The notes under the pieces are model-generated. The model made no database searches and was not told the DNA's origin. It was given only the letters and a program-made list of their open reading frames with translations. From Eupeodes corollae (Eukaryota > Arthropoda > Insecta > Diptera > Syrphidae): a DNA stretch of 64,000 nucleotides. Where the stretch lies: the NCBI RefSeq assembly GCF_945859685.1, contig NC_079147.1, forward strand, positions 105,941,525 to 106,005,524. The letters run 5' to 3'. Positions 23,960 through 35,339 of this stretch are shown here, one piece after another. Made by a program: the position numbers and the translations under genes. Within the stretch, counting starts at the first letter, position 1. Every line of letters begins with the position of its first letter.

Positions 23960-24045
23960 TTAGATTCTAAGGGCCTTTAAACGTTGGGAAATGTCAACAT
24001 TTGCAATTCGTCAAATCGGATCGATAACAAAAACTTCCTTTGGGA
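23960..24045 (-). repeat. Dispersed repeat family R-a, copy 3
   Basis: The minus strand reads AAAGGAAGTTTTTGTTATCG, then the shared GATTTGACGAATTGC and ATGTTGACATTTCCC block and a CGTTTAAAGG word. It is the most diverged of the four copies. Confidence 0.6.
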
Positions 24046-24599
24046 AGTTAAAAATATAATAGTTAAGAAATTGTATTTTTTAGGCTTTAACTGGGCCACA
24101 CATGTATCCACCCCATACTACTTATCCCATTTTCCTCTGCCAAAAACGATAACCTCCATCTCTGCGTTGTTAATTGACCCCGCAGAAGCTGAATGAACTG
24201 AGCTGACCTAATTTCCCTCACGTTTTTTATTTTCCAGATATAAAAATGTCAGCTCAAAATGGCAGTAATATCAAAAACGTAAAAAGTAGGTAAATCCCCA
24301 TAAATCATAAATCAACCAATATGTGGTGCAATTAAAACAAAATCTCACACCTACCATACCTAAAACGTATAATTTATTTTCGAGCTCTAGTTTGGTTTTT
24401 CTACTCTTCAAGAAAAATTTCAAGGAATACATAAAGGTTGCTGAAAAATATAAATGTATATATTAAGTTTGTTGTGATAAGATGATATTATTATTTTGTT
24501 GGATTTACACCAAAATTATTACTAATGATAGTTTTCTTACTTATGTTCCACTTAATATTACCAGACTTAAATCGCATTCGTTGATTATGACTGGTCGGA

Positions 24600-24860
24600 A
24601 AGGTTTTTTAAAATATGTCCCTTTTAAAAACGATGTTTTTAAGGCTTAGTTCAAACTCAAAATATCTCTTTACAATAAATCGTATAATGATTTTGCAAAG
24701 TATAAAGTCTTGTCTCTAGATACAATAAAGATCAATTTTGTATCTTACTTATATTCTGAAAATTCTCTTAAGTTATTAGTTTTCATTTCACTTTTAATGA
24801 AGTTTTGAGCAGACCTTAAATTCAATGCTTTAGTTCTGGAGTTCATTTTAAGTGCTGATT
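24600..24860 (+). repeat. Dispersed repeat family R-b, copy 1
   Basis: This stretch shares ordered words with 41880-42120: CAATAAAT.G.AT.ATG.TTT, a TATCTTACTTA word, and AATGAAGTTTTGAGCA followed by TTTAAGTGCTGATT. Identity is moderate. No coding content is recognised. Confidence 0.5.
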
Positions 24861-26279
24861 GCGAGAATGTCGTCATCTCTAAAAATCTAAGAATGTGCAT
24901 TATCAACAAAAGTAACCGTGGTACAATCGAAACCGATTCATGACAGTGGTCAAAAATACCAACTTTGAAAAGAGTGTTTCCATAAAACACGTGTTTTTTT
25001 GGTATTCTATAAATAGCATAGTAGAAAATTCCCAAGAAAACCCATCGGCAGTAGCCAGATTTTTGAATTTAAAAATTGGTACAACTGAAAGAAGATCTGT
25101 CAAAATAATAATAAACAAGAACACAAATAGAAGATAGTTTTGTGCAAATCAAAAGCTAATATTAACTTCAGCAAAAAAAAAAACTAACTAAAACTAATAA
25201 AATGGAAAATTGAGATTCTGTAAAAAAAAAGTTCATTTAACAATTGCAGCTTTGACATGACATATAAACTTCAAGAAGGGGGTTTGTTCGTAGACTACTA
25301 GATCAACATGTCGCATTGAGAGGGCTTGAAGCTCCCCTTAATGCTGTTTTTACCTGAATCAAGTTGAAATGAACTTGAATTGTGAAAAGACACCTGTGTG
25401 GAGGAGATAATTCATTAAGTACTGTTTATTTGCATGTTTGTGTACAAAAAATACAGTTTTGTTTTAATCAAATTTAAAAAAAAGTCACATAAAGTATGTA
25501 GCATATTCTTATATGGTGCTGAACTATTATTTTTTGTTGAAAAATAAGCCCAGTTAGGCCATTTTCATCAACAAAGCTAAATAATATCAACAGTAACAGA
25601 TTGATTTTTTTCAACAATGGAAAATACACGATTCCAAATGCACAATTACTCAACGAACACAGCCATCGAGATACCAATACAATATCAATCGTACCAACAT
25701 TTGAGAACGGAATCACATAAGGTCCATTCGAGACTTGTATAAATGTCAAAAACCAATCCCTAGTAAGATTCTACTTTAACTTTTATCGGTAGTATTCATA
25801 CTGCGGTAATTGTTTTTGCTATTCGTGTAAAATCCTACTTTACTTTTGATAGATTTTCCAACAAAACACGGGTATTGAAAACCGCACCTCTAAAATAACA
25901 CCAAAGCAAGAACAGATTATGATAGTTTCCAATTCTCAAAATATTTTTTTGTGGAAAATAGTCCAAACGAAATTATTTCCCTTAAATGCAAAATGCTCTT
26001 TTTTTATAAACTGTTATGGTTTCAGAAATGAGTAAAATTTGTATTGTGCTTGAAATGTTATCCAACAATGAAAACACATTGTTAACTTTTTCAATACTCC
26101 ATTTTAAAGTGACAGTTGCAAAAGAATTTACTTTTGGGGTTAGCAACGTATGGCAAATCTTGCGGGCGTTCAAGGGCATCAACTTAAAATTTAAATCACC
26201 CATAAAATTCTTACAAATAAAAATTAATTATCCATACAAATATTTTAGGACATTGCTAGAATGACTTGTGAAATTCTCC
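24861..26279. other. Unassigned AT-rich DNA
   Basis: No protein family, tRNA or repeat with a second copy was recognised. Short open frames on both strands (up to 96 codons) overlap each other and show no known motif. Confidence 0.45.
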
Positions 26280-27280
26280 AGTACTTGAAGTATTGAACAC
26301 GCCGCCGCCGGCCGCCCGCCAGAACTTCCAACGTTGTTCGTTTTGTCTATACTCTGAATATAAGCCAATAGGGAGAAGTGATGGTAAATTGGTACGCAGA
26401 TCGCAGGAAAGTCGCAAAGTCGAGTAATAATAGTGCCAAATGGCCAATATATCCACTAATTACTACTCCGAGAGAAAAACTCCAGAAATTATATGCCGTG
26501 CGTTGGCCTTCCGTTTCCTCCACGTCGTCATCGCAATGCGCTGCCATCATTATCAGCGTGTCGTTCGTTGGTCTATTTTCAACACGGCTTTCTCGAGAAT
26601 TTGTTTTATTATACGGGCTTTGGCTTATGACAGATCCGAATGTGAGCTGCGAATTGCGGGCAGAGCTTGATCTAAGCAAAACCAGCACAACAAATAAATC
26701 TTCATCTGCTGCCCCCATACAAGAAGAGGTGTTATTTATTTTGTCGTTGATTCTGATTCTGATAAGAGCGGTTTTGAGAATGTCTTGATTTTTAGTCTTT
26801 TTTTATGTGTCGTTTTGTTTTTCATTTAGATTTGTGTTTCGTCTTTTGCTTTTTCATTTAAGTTGATGGCAAATTTTATGTTTGTCTTTTGTTTATTGTG
26901 AGATTTTGTTGTTAAAGAGGTGTTGAGGGAGGGGGGTTGGGGTAGTGGCTGGATATTATTATGGGGGTTAAACATTAAGGGTAGTTATCGTAATTTCTAT
27001 TCCTGTACTTTTCTGTTTTTATCCTTGGGGTTGTTAGATTCATTAGAAATTAGGGACAATTTTCTGCCTCAGTGATTGCAAATATTGTGTCAGAGCAATG
27101 GAAACAAAAAGTGAGATTTCATGACGACAAAGAAGGATATGAAATGAGTGGGTGGACATGTTGGCAGCGGTGATGGCGACGACGACGAAGAACGGCGGCG
27201 GCGACAACGAAGTTGTCTGACGAAGGCGGACAATTAATTTGCGTAATTTTTTGTTTCTATTCTTCAAAGAATCATGAGTG
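26280..27280. other. GC-richer unassigned stretch, candidate regulatory or exon region
   Basis: Base composition rises above the surroundings. There is a GCCGCCGCCGGCCGCCCGCC run at 26301-26320 and a GACGACGACGAAGAACGGCG-type trinucleotide run at 27178-27210. Frames of 136 codons (26378-26788, plus) and 123 codons (26347-26718, minus) are open across the same bases, and a third plus frame is also open. I recognise no domain. A conserved non-coding block, promoter or untranslated exon is as likely as coding. Confidence 0.3.
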
Positions 27281-28640
27281 CTTGATGTGGGCGAGTGGGG
27301 GTGGGGGAGGGTACCATAAGCATTAGTTATTAAGTTTTTGAAAGAATAATATCCCAGTTAGTTGAAGTTAACATTCATCAGCATGCGGCTAAGTTGAAGA
27401 TGGAGATGATGGGCTGAAGGTAGAATCAAAACAAACTGTGCAATCAATTACATCTGGAGTTTAATTCTCATTAAGATGGCCTTACGGATGATTGGGCAAT
27501 GAATTAAGGTTACTGCCATTAAGCCATTTTGTGGAAAGTCATATAGGTTTGTATGTTTTCTATAAATTATATTGTATACACATTCGAATGTTGTATGGTA
27601 CGTGAGGGTACTATAAGTTTTGATATGCGTATAGTTATAGTAAGTTGGTTGAATTGGATTAATTGATTGTGCTTAATTATATTTACCTGTGAAAGTGAAC
27701 AGGTGTGTACCCACATCTATGTTAGGTAAGGTATCTATACCCATACCTAAGGTACAATTTGCCCTCTTCGTGATGATGGTGTATATTTAGCAAAAGTACC
27801 CTTGCTAAGATAGATAAGAAAAAATTAATAGAATCAGGCCAAATGCGTACTTTGTTTAAACGATGAGTAAATAAAAAGAAAAGGACCCAGTTCTATCTTC
27901 AATGATTGCTCTTAGTCTGTATGGAGGTATAGGAAGGTATATAGCTTCGTATCATTTGGAACCATCAAAAAGAAAAAGGTAAACACACGTACCTTTATAC
28001 TATTTTTTGTTTATATATCTATCTATATATTATTTTATCCTAAAAGATAATAAAGAAACAAATGAAAGACTTGAGATCATTAGGCCGAATTGTTTGGTTA
28101 AGAAAAGAATGAACAAAAAAGAAATAAGAACTTTTATTTGAGAAATGAGTACAAAACTTGATGACAGTTTTTGTTGTTGTTTTCTTGTGTAAATATATTA
28201 TATATACTTTGAACATTAAGGAATGTTATTTTATTTTTTTAACCAGGTATACGAATTTTTTCTAGGACTGTTTTTGTTTATATTTTGTCTTGACTTTAAA
28301 GTATAAAAAAAAATATATACCATTTGATAATTAGTTGGTTTGACAGCTTTGAGGTTTTATAGCCCTTATCTGATGGTGATGCGTATTTAATGAAAAAAAA
28401 TATAAAGAAAAGCCTTAAAATGTTTGTGTTTCTTTTGTTCGTGCTTTTAATATAAAAGAACTTTATAGGTTTAAAAAGTTTGGTTTACTTACAATATTTG
28501 ATTAGTTATTTTTAAGGGACCATTTATGGCGGGGTTCAACTACTCTAGAGTTTCAATTCATAATGAAAATCGAGTACACGAAAGTTGGACTAATTTCAAA
28601 AACTTTTCATCTTAAATTGGGTTTAAAATAATATTTTATG
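27281..28640. other. Unassigned intergenic or intronic DNA
   Basis: This is AT-rich with G-rich patches (27290-27310). No motif or repeat partner was seen. Confidence 0.4.
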
Positions 28641-28644
28641 AAGA

Positions 28645-28900
28645 TTTCGAAGACGCTATAATCAAGAACTGTATGCAATCTACCCCGAAGCTGATATTGT
28701 GACAAAATTAAACTCTGTAGACTCCGCTGAGCTGGACACCTAGTTCGTGTAAGCAAATAGAGACAAGATTGAAAAGTCCTTCGAAGTACGTTTTATATTA
28801 GGCGACAGTGTGGAGAAATGGCGTAAGCCAGGAAGCCCGAAGACTTGGGGTGTGCAAGTTTATGCCATCGGCTTGAAGTCGGCATAAATGTAGAGGCTCG
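28645..28900 (+). pseudogene. RTE-clade LINE, C-terminal fragment
   Basis: Frames read RRYNQELYAIYPEADIVTKL, NSVDSAELD, then SFEVRFILGDSVEKWRKPG and SPKTWG. The C-terminus of RTE-clade polyproteins has this order (YN.ELY, RLRW.GH, RR.GRP..RW). The RLRW.GH part is decayed. It is isolated from any RT domain. Confidence 0.45.
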
Positions 28901-29284
28901 TTGAATGAGGACTGTAAAACGGTTCTTGATGTTAAGATAAAGTAAACAGAACTCTAAAAGATACAAACAGGGACAAGCTATTCGGCAGTACATTTAGACA
29001 AACACTTCCAATTATTCCACTTTCATAGAACACTCTGATGAAACCAACGCATTATTGAAATTTTGTCCACTGTGGTGTACTATTAAAAACGTGCAGCTAA
29101 GGATAAGCATGCGAGTCAAAGGGCAACGAGATTCATCTGGTATAACATATTCTTCAACTAATTGTTAGAAACATCGGACCAGGAAAAGTAGCAGAACGAT
29201 GTTCTTAATGACGAGATTTTTTTTAAATATTTATAGACTATACATAAATTATGCGTGGCTGACAAACCGCTTATTTTTGTGGTA

Positions 29285-29575
29285 GAAAATGTAGACGTCC
29301 AAAATTTTAATTATCCAATAGAGTCTATATGAACTCTTAGGAGTTGCCATGCATCTTATCACGCCTTCTTTAGAAATGAAAGTTGGATCATCGGTTTTTT
29401 TGCTTCTGAAACTTTAACGTATATTGCACGTCTCTTCCACATCACACTATTGGTCATTCAAAAATAAACGAAATGAGTGCTAAATTCCGGGCCAAAAATG
29501 TTTTGTTGCCACAAATTCCGCTGATGTCTAGGACTTAACAATTAAATTTAAAGGCTTTAATTTCCTGATGATCAG
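29285..29575 (+). pseudogene. Helitron helicase, C-terminal fragment (tentative)
   Basis: With frame changes this reads YPIE, then HLITPSLEMKVGSSVFLLLK, RNEC, IPGQKCFVATNSADV and TIKFKGFNFLM. The pattern (leading LKVG..V.LLRNL, then VIE..., G..VL.PRI, then PFK..R.QFP) is that of the Pif1-like helicase end of Helitron RepHel proteins. The key downstream helicase box has been lost. It ends directly at the Jockey fragment that starts near 29580. Confidence 0.45.
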
Positions 29576-29579
29576 CTCA

Positions 29580-30250
29580 TAAAATTTTGATCTTTACAGC
29601 ATTGTCCAATGAGGAATCAAAAACTGTGCAGAATGCTCAGAAAACTCAATGTTGTCTTCTGTTCCAAAAGCGTATCCCTCCCCCAATGCACATATCCATG
29701 AGTGGAACCTGCATCGAGGAGACTGAGCAGCTTTCAATATTTCACATTGATACCGCTAAAAATGTTGCTAAGTATTAGGATTTTCTACAACGATCAATGA
29801 TGATATTTTGTAGCTCTTCTAATTTAGCAATAATTATTAGCAAAGCTTTTATTCGTTCAGGACTCGAGAATAATTCTCATATTTGCTCTGGTGCCCAAAT
29901 AACATACTTGAATATTTTTGATAAAATTGAAGAAAGAGAACTTAAAATGATAAGTGATCATTCTTTTTTTTTGAGACGTTTGCTAGTCTTGAACAACAAA
30001 GCAAGGTCTCATGCCTATCATTGTTTTATCGATATTTTCACAAACGATCTTTTAGCGAAAATGCCAATTGTATTCCTCCTCTCAAACAATTCAACCGTTA
30101 TACCAGTACTTTTAGGAATACTCATCAGTTTGCCCTTGAGCTTAATTTCGGACATAGTGCTAAATATAGAAGTTATTTCTTTAGCCGCACTACGAGAATG
30201 TGGAACATTCTTCAAGGCTCAATATTTACGACTCATTACAATGTTATAAT
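29580..30250 (+). pseudogene. Jockey-clade LINE, family A copy 2 (RT C-terminus)
   Basis: Read through stops it starts with ALSNEESKTVQNAQKTQCCL, the region after the catalytic RT box (compare 47630-47720). It continues with an IFHIDTAKNVAKY segment and LAIIISKAFIRSGLENNSHI, and ends with the DKIEERELKMISDHSF to YSTF region. The last part, AN.IPPLKQFNRYT and FGHSAKYRSYFFSRTTRMWN, is open in an overlapping frame (30021-30263). It is 5'-truncated. Confidence 0.75.
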
Positions 30251-30439
30251 TTGCAGTGTATAAGATGCACGTCCCTAAAGAAAAGATTAAGAAGCTTTAT
30301 GTTTAATCGATAAACTATTTGTTGACTGGTTATGTAAAGACTCAAAAGCTTAACAAGATTATCAAACTGGACTTTACCAACATGAAGAGAAATGTGTTGA
30401 ATGCAAGCTCGAGGATTTGTCCGTACCTTCAAAGTCATC

Positions 30440-31790
30440 GAAGTCTATTAGAAAATCAGACAGAGTTACATTCAAGGAAAGACGTAGACAATTGGAAAGA
30501 AACAGCCAATAGTCAATATGCTCCCTTGCTGGCCAGCTAAACATGGGATTTATTTGATATACGTCTTGTCAAGAAGATACTGAGTAACAAATGGGTTTTC
30601 AAATCGAAGTCAGATGTCGAAGCGAAAGTCATTTGTTACAAGATTGTCTTGTGTACGATTATAAAGAAACATTTTTTCCTTTTTGTAAAATATGAGTTCA
30701 TCCGGTTCTTATAGGCTTTAGGGGTTCCTAAAGATTTGAAAATAAAACAGATTAATGCAATAAATGCATTCTTACAAGGCGTCCTAATTGACGAAATATT
30801 TTTAAAATAACTAGAAGATTTCGAGAAGGTAGAAAAAGTGCTTCGATTAAAAAATGTATTAATAGACTAAAGCAATCTTCTCGATTATGGAACCTTTAGT
30901 TGGATAAATCTTCGAAAGAAATCGTAATGAAGCAATAAGAACTTGATCTTTGCATTTATCACCAACACGGGGAAGAAAAAAATGTTAATTATTGCCGTTT
31001 ATGTTAGCGATTTTCTTATCATCTCAAACGAAAACAAGAATTGAAATCGAATTTGATGAATAATTTTCATATGAAGTATATTGGTCTTTCAAATTCTTTT
31101 TTAGGAAACAAGAGATAAGCAGAACGCTTTACTCTGGATTGATGAAGAAAAATAAAGTTTGAAAATGATCGATATATTTGGATTAACTAATTCAAACAAA
31201 TTTTCGACCCCAATGGACATCAATCAAAAATTAACGGAGAAGATATCCCTTCGAACCGACTCCGAACGTTAGAAAAAGTATCAAAAATGAATAGGTACCT
31301 TTGTTCACTGCATAAGTTTCACGGCCGGTTAATTACTTGATCCGTTTTAACTATATAAACTGGGAAAGCCCATTAAGCAACAAAAAATTGGTCAGCTATC
31401 TGAATACATGAAGATGTGTTATTTGAGAGAAGAAAGAAGTGAAATTTGATCACTGGATGGTGGTGATTTTGATGAACGAAAATCCGTCACAGCTATATTT
31501 TTAAAACGCAAGGTGGAACAATTTCTTCGTGGCAGCCGACAGTAGCTTTATCGACTATCTAGGCTGAATATATGACAATGTATATTTCCATGCATGAACA
31601 TCAAATTTGTATTTTACTGCTTAAAACTCTGTTACTTAAAGTACAACTTCTAACTAAGAACTGGACCAAGAAGTTAATATGAATCGTAAATGAAGCCCTG
31701 TTACAATCACGCAGCAGAATTTCATCAACTTTTTAAGAATGCATGATACAGGGGCCGGGTCATATAACCCATAAAGCTTATACAGTTAAG
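30440..31790 (+). pseudogene. Ty1/copia LTR retrotransposon pol fragment (RT and RNase H)
   Basis: Frames in order are WDLFD then ILSNKWVFKSKSDVEAKV (RT N-terminus, about 30550-30630), LKIKQINAINAFLQGVLID, LKQSSRLWNL, ELDLCIYHQHGEE, AVYVSDFLIISNENKN (about 30995-31045), MKYIGLSNSFLGN, TPMDINQKLTEKIS, FDERKSVTAIFLK and a TVALSTI.AEYM RNase H block (about 31540-31590). The catalytic YVDD is changed to YVSD. Gag, protease, integrase and LTRs are not recognised. Frameshifts are numerous. Confidence 0.8.
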
Positions 31791-31959
31791 CTATGAAAGT
31801 AAATATTTTATCTAAAGATTTGTTATCTAGTAATTTAACGATATTCACCACAAAATGTTTTCTGTCAAAAACAACTAAAATCTTTGTTTTCACACAATTT
31901 AGAATTTGGTAAATCTTTTTATTATATTCATAAGATCTTTTATAATAGAAAGATCAACT

Positions 31960-32110
31960 ATTCAGGTTTTAAAGAAGAAACATTAAATAAGAGATCGGCA
32001 ATTTGATACTAACTTACCATTAAATTCCTGAAACTAGTTTTCAATTCGCACATAAATACTTTGAGGCTTTCTTAAGTATTTTTTCCTTTCAATATTGATT
32101 TTCTATTTAT
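31960..32110 (+). repeat. Dispersed repeat family R-c, copy 1
   Basis: It shares AAGAAGAAAC.TT.AATAAGAGATCG, TTAAATTCCTG, TAGTTTTCAATTC and GGCTTTCTTAA with 35185-35330, and in reverse orientation with 44000-44160. It is AT-rich and non-coding. Confidence 0.7.
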
Positions 32111-34546
32111 ATAATACAAAAATCTTAAAATATTCACGCAATCTACTTTTGAAGTAAATTAACTTTGAATGCTCATTTAAACACGAATTTCAAGAATATA
32201 AAAGTCCGAAAAACACCAAAAGTGAGACTTTTGCTTAACTAATGGCTAATTGAAAAACATAATGAACGTTTTATATGAATTAGTTCAATGTAAAAGCTTT
32301 GTATCTCTCAAGAACTGAAGTGAAAAGAGATTCTGTAACTTGTTCTATACTTTAAAATACTAAAGTTTCTTTCCAACTTATTTCTTTAACTCAATTCTTT
32401 TTAAATTTAATTTTTTTGAGAAATTATGAGAATTAAGAATCAAACATTTTTCTTTCTAAAATTTGTAAGTTTTATTGAATCCTTTAAGATCAAAATATTT
32501 TTAAAAGGTTTACGCAAAACAGTCATTTTTTAAAAGTTGTCTTCTAGTACTAGTATCAACTTGAATATACGAATAAGCAGTCTGATAGCCATAGTAAATA
32601 TAGACTCCCGAAAATTGTGTCCGAAAAAATACTTCAATGCATGTATATTTTTGTAGAGTTGTTCACATTTTTTGAAATGCAGCAAAGAGTCATAGAGTGT
32701 GCATCGATCTGAAATGTAAAATAAAAAAAAATAGAAGTCGCAGCCGTTAATGGTGGCCAAACAGGCTGCACCAATTTAGCGATTGGAAAAAGCTGTTGTA
32801 ATCGTATTACAATTCAATACATGCATTAATCTTCAGCTTCAGTGTATGGGGAATTTTTCCATTTCGGACACACGTGGTTTTCGATTACCGCAATGACTTC
32901 TTTTAGAATAAGCGATGCAGTTGATTGTGCAATGCCAATATTTAAATCATTTTCCAAAACCAATTGGTAGCTCAAATGTGCACAGAATCTTAGCGCTGTT
33001 GCTGGTTTTTAAAATGTTCGGCACAGCTCGAATGTTATTGCAGGGCTTCAATTTGTCCTCAATTTCTAGGAAAAGACCAAAAAATGCATCCTTCTATAGC
33101 CAGAAGTTATTAAAAATTAGAAACCGAGTATACCACGTATAGATTAACTAATTTACATTTGGTTTTCCAATTTCAAAGAATTGGATGCATCTCTCAAACT
33201 TCTTCAAATTCTTGCTATTTCAACGATGGCAGGATCATTTAATTCTTCATCAAAGAAAAGTTCAGTTGAAATCATATTACACTTTTACTTTTCATGAAGT
33301 CTAAGGAATTCATGCCTGATAACAAACCATTTCAAGAGAAATAATATTTAAATGTTTTTCCCTAAATGAAGTTTGTTCCTTGTCAGTGTACTAGGGAAAC
33401 ATTAATTTCCTTGAAAAAAACTACACATTTCAAGCTCTAAATTATAATCAAAGCCAATTCTTGGAAATTTTTCTTAACATTTATTTGTTTTTCCTTAGGT
33501 AAAGTGTTATGTAGGTTCGCACCCAATTTATCAACAAATGAAGTTGTGCTTCTGCTGGAACCAGCAGAGGCATTCTTCCATTTCGTAGTCTGCTCCGTGA
33601 TTTATTCACCCATGGAACTAAAAGTAATTTAACAACCTCACCCCTACAAATCAGTTACACCCCCAAAAATCCCTGACGAACCATCCCATATATCCTGTAA
33701 AAGGATGTGATACATTTTATTCCTTTTTTTGTTCTAAGTTGTGTTAAAATTTTTGGATACACACGTTTGATGGTTTTTTTTTTTTGAATTGGTTTATTCG
33801 TTTAGGCCTAATTTTTGTGCACTTAACAAAACAAAAATTCTCTAGAAATTTACCGAAAAGAAAGTTTGATATTTTGCAGAAAGCAAATTGGGATGTCATT
33901 AAGGAGATTCCAACCCATGCATCCCACATCACCATTATACTACCACCGTTTATATGAAATTCAAGGTTTACAAACAAAACAAAAATTTCCTTTGGTGCGG
34001 GTGGTTATTCCTTTTACAGCAAAACGCACAATTCTTATGAATACATGTGTATGTATAGAATTAGGTACCTTCCCGTATAAGGTATCCGATTTGAAGTTAT
34101 ATCAAGTCTTGATTTTTAGGCTAATAAACAGAAAACATATACCTACCAGCATTCGGGAACGGGCAAGGCATATACTCGTAAGTAAGTTATTCAAAAGCTT
34201 TTACTGGGAAAAAGGCAACGTATTTGCGTATTTCATACTTGAAGGGAGCAAGAAAAATTCCTTTTAAGATGTTCTTTCACTGCAAAAGGAAGTAACAAAC
34301 GACCCACAACCGACGATGAAGATGACGCAAAGCTACAACAAACGTTGGTTACTAAATATAGGTTCCCATCAGCCAGCCCATAAGGGCGCAATATAAGGAA
34401 ATTTCGAGAAAATAACTTACATAAATATGAGTCACCCTGTGTGCAAAAGAATAATAACAGTTGCTTTATAATGAATACATATCCGACAATTTATAAGGAT
34501 GGTAATGTTTATGTTGTGTTCCTATTTTCATATACGAGTGTGCATA
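32111..34546. other. Unassigned AT-rich DNA
   Basis: No recognised domain is present. The longest frame is 133 codons (33866-34267, plus), with no family resemblance I can name. The segment around 33600-34500 lacks visible transposon motifs and may be host intronic or intergenic sequence. Confidence 0.4.
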
Positions 34547-35184
34547 CAGTTATGGCCAAATAATAGGAATGTTTGTTGCTTTTCAGTTTAGTTGTAAAGT
34601 TAACACGTCATGAAAAAGCTATATTTTAATAACGTTTATTATGTTGTAAATCTATCCAATTAAATGTTAAAAGACTGCAAAAAATTATAGTACTGTATAA
34701 AGTGCACTTATTTTTTATAAATTTGCGAACATGCTGTCGAAAATAATATGAACACTTGAAGAAAACTCTCATAGATACATTGAGTAACAGCTTTAATGGT
34801 CCAGAGATATTTGAAAAATTCAAAACTTAGTATCTTCTAACCTAAAAGAAATATCCACTCAGCCAAAACTACATATCATAAGTGATTTGAATACGTAACA
34901 TATGCTTCATTTTAATTTCAATAAGGAAACAGAAATAAAATTAAAAATTAAAAATCTGTTCGTAAGACATTCGACACGGTGACAAATTTTTTGATTTATA
35001 AAAAAGTTATTCTTTTAAAACGCTTTTTAGATATACCGAAACTTTATTCAGAAAATCTAAATTACATATATTATGCAGGAAAATGGCGGATCCATTTTTT
35101 TTTTAATTTTTCGCAGGAATTTCTGTGAATTTAAAACTTATCGTAATAAGTTACTGAATATGATCTTTTCTGAGAGAAAGAGCA

Positions 35185-35330
35185 AATATACAGATTTTTA
35201 AGAAGAAACCTTGAATAAGAGATCGCCAATTCAATACTAAGTTACCTTTAAATTCCTGTTACTCGTTTTCAATTCCGTCTTTTTTTTTTACTCACGTAAA
35301 TAATGCAATGCTTTCTTAAAGTGTGGTGGT
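35185..35330 (+). repeat. Dispersed repeat family R-c, copy 2
   Basis: It aligns with 31960-32110 over AAGAAGAAACCTTGAATAAG, GAGATCGCCAATT, TTAAATTCCTGTTACTCG and GCTTTCTTAAAG. It ends immediately before the RTE element. Confidence 0.7.
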
Positions 35331-35339
35331 GGGGTGTTG

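Noticed and set aside
22285..26320. Shared GCCGCCGCCGGCCGCC run at 22285 and 26301 as a repeat family
   Set aside because: Similarity does not extend beyond the GC run, except for a weak GCTGGAAC/GCCAGAAC match.
26378..26788. 136-codon frame as a host gene
   Set aside because: No recognisable domain, and frames are open on both strands. Listed as unassigned GC-richer sequence instead.
33866..34267. 133-codon frame as a host gene
   Set aside because: No motif, atypical mixed composition and no splice context I could defend.
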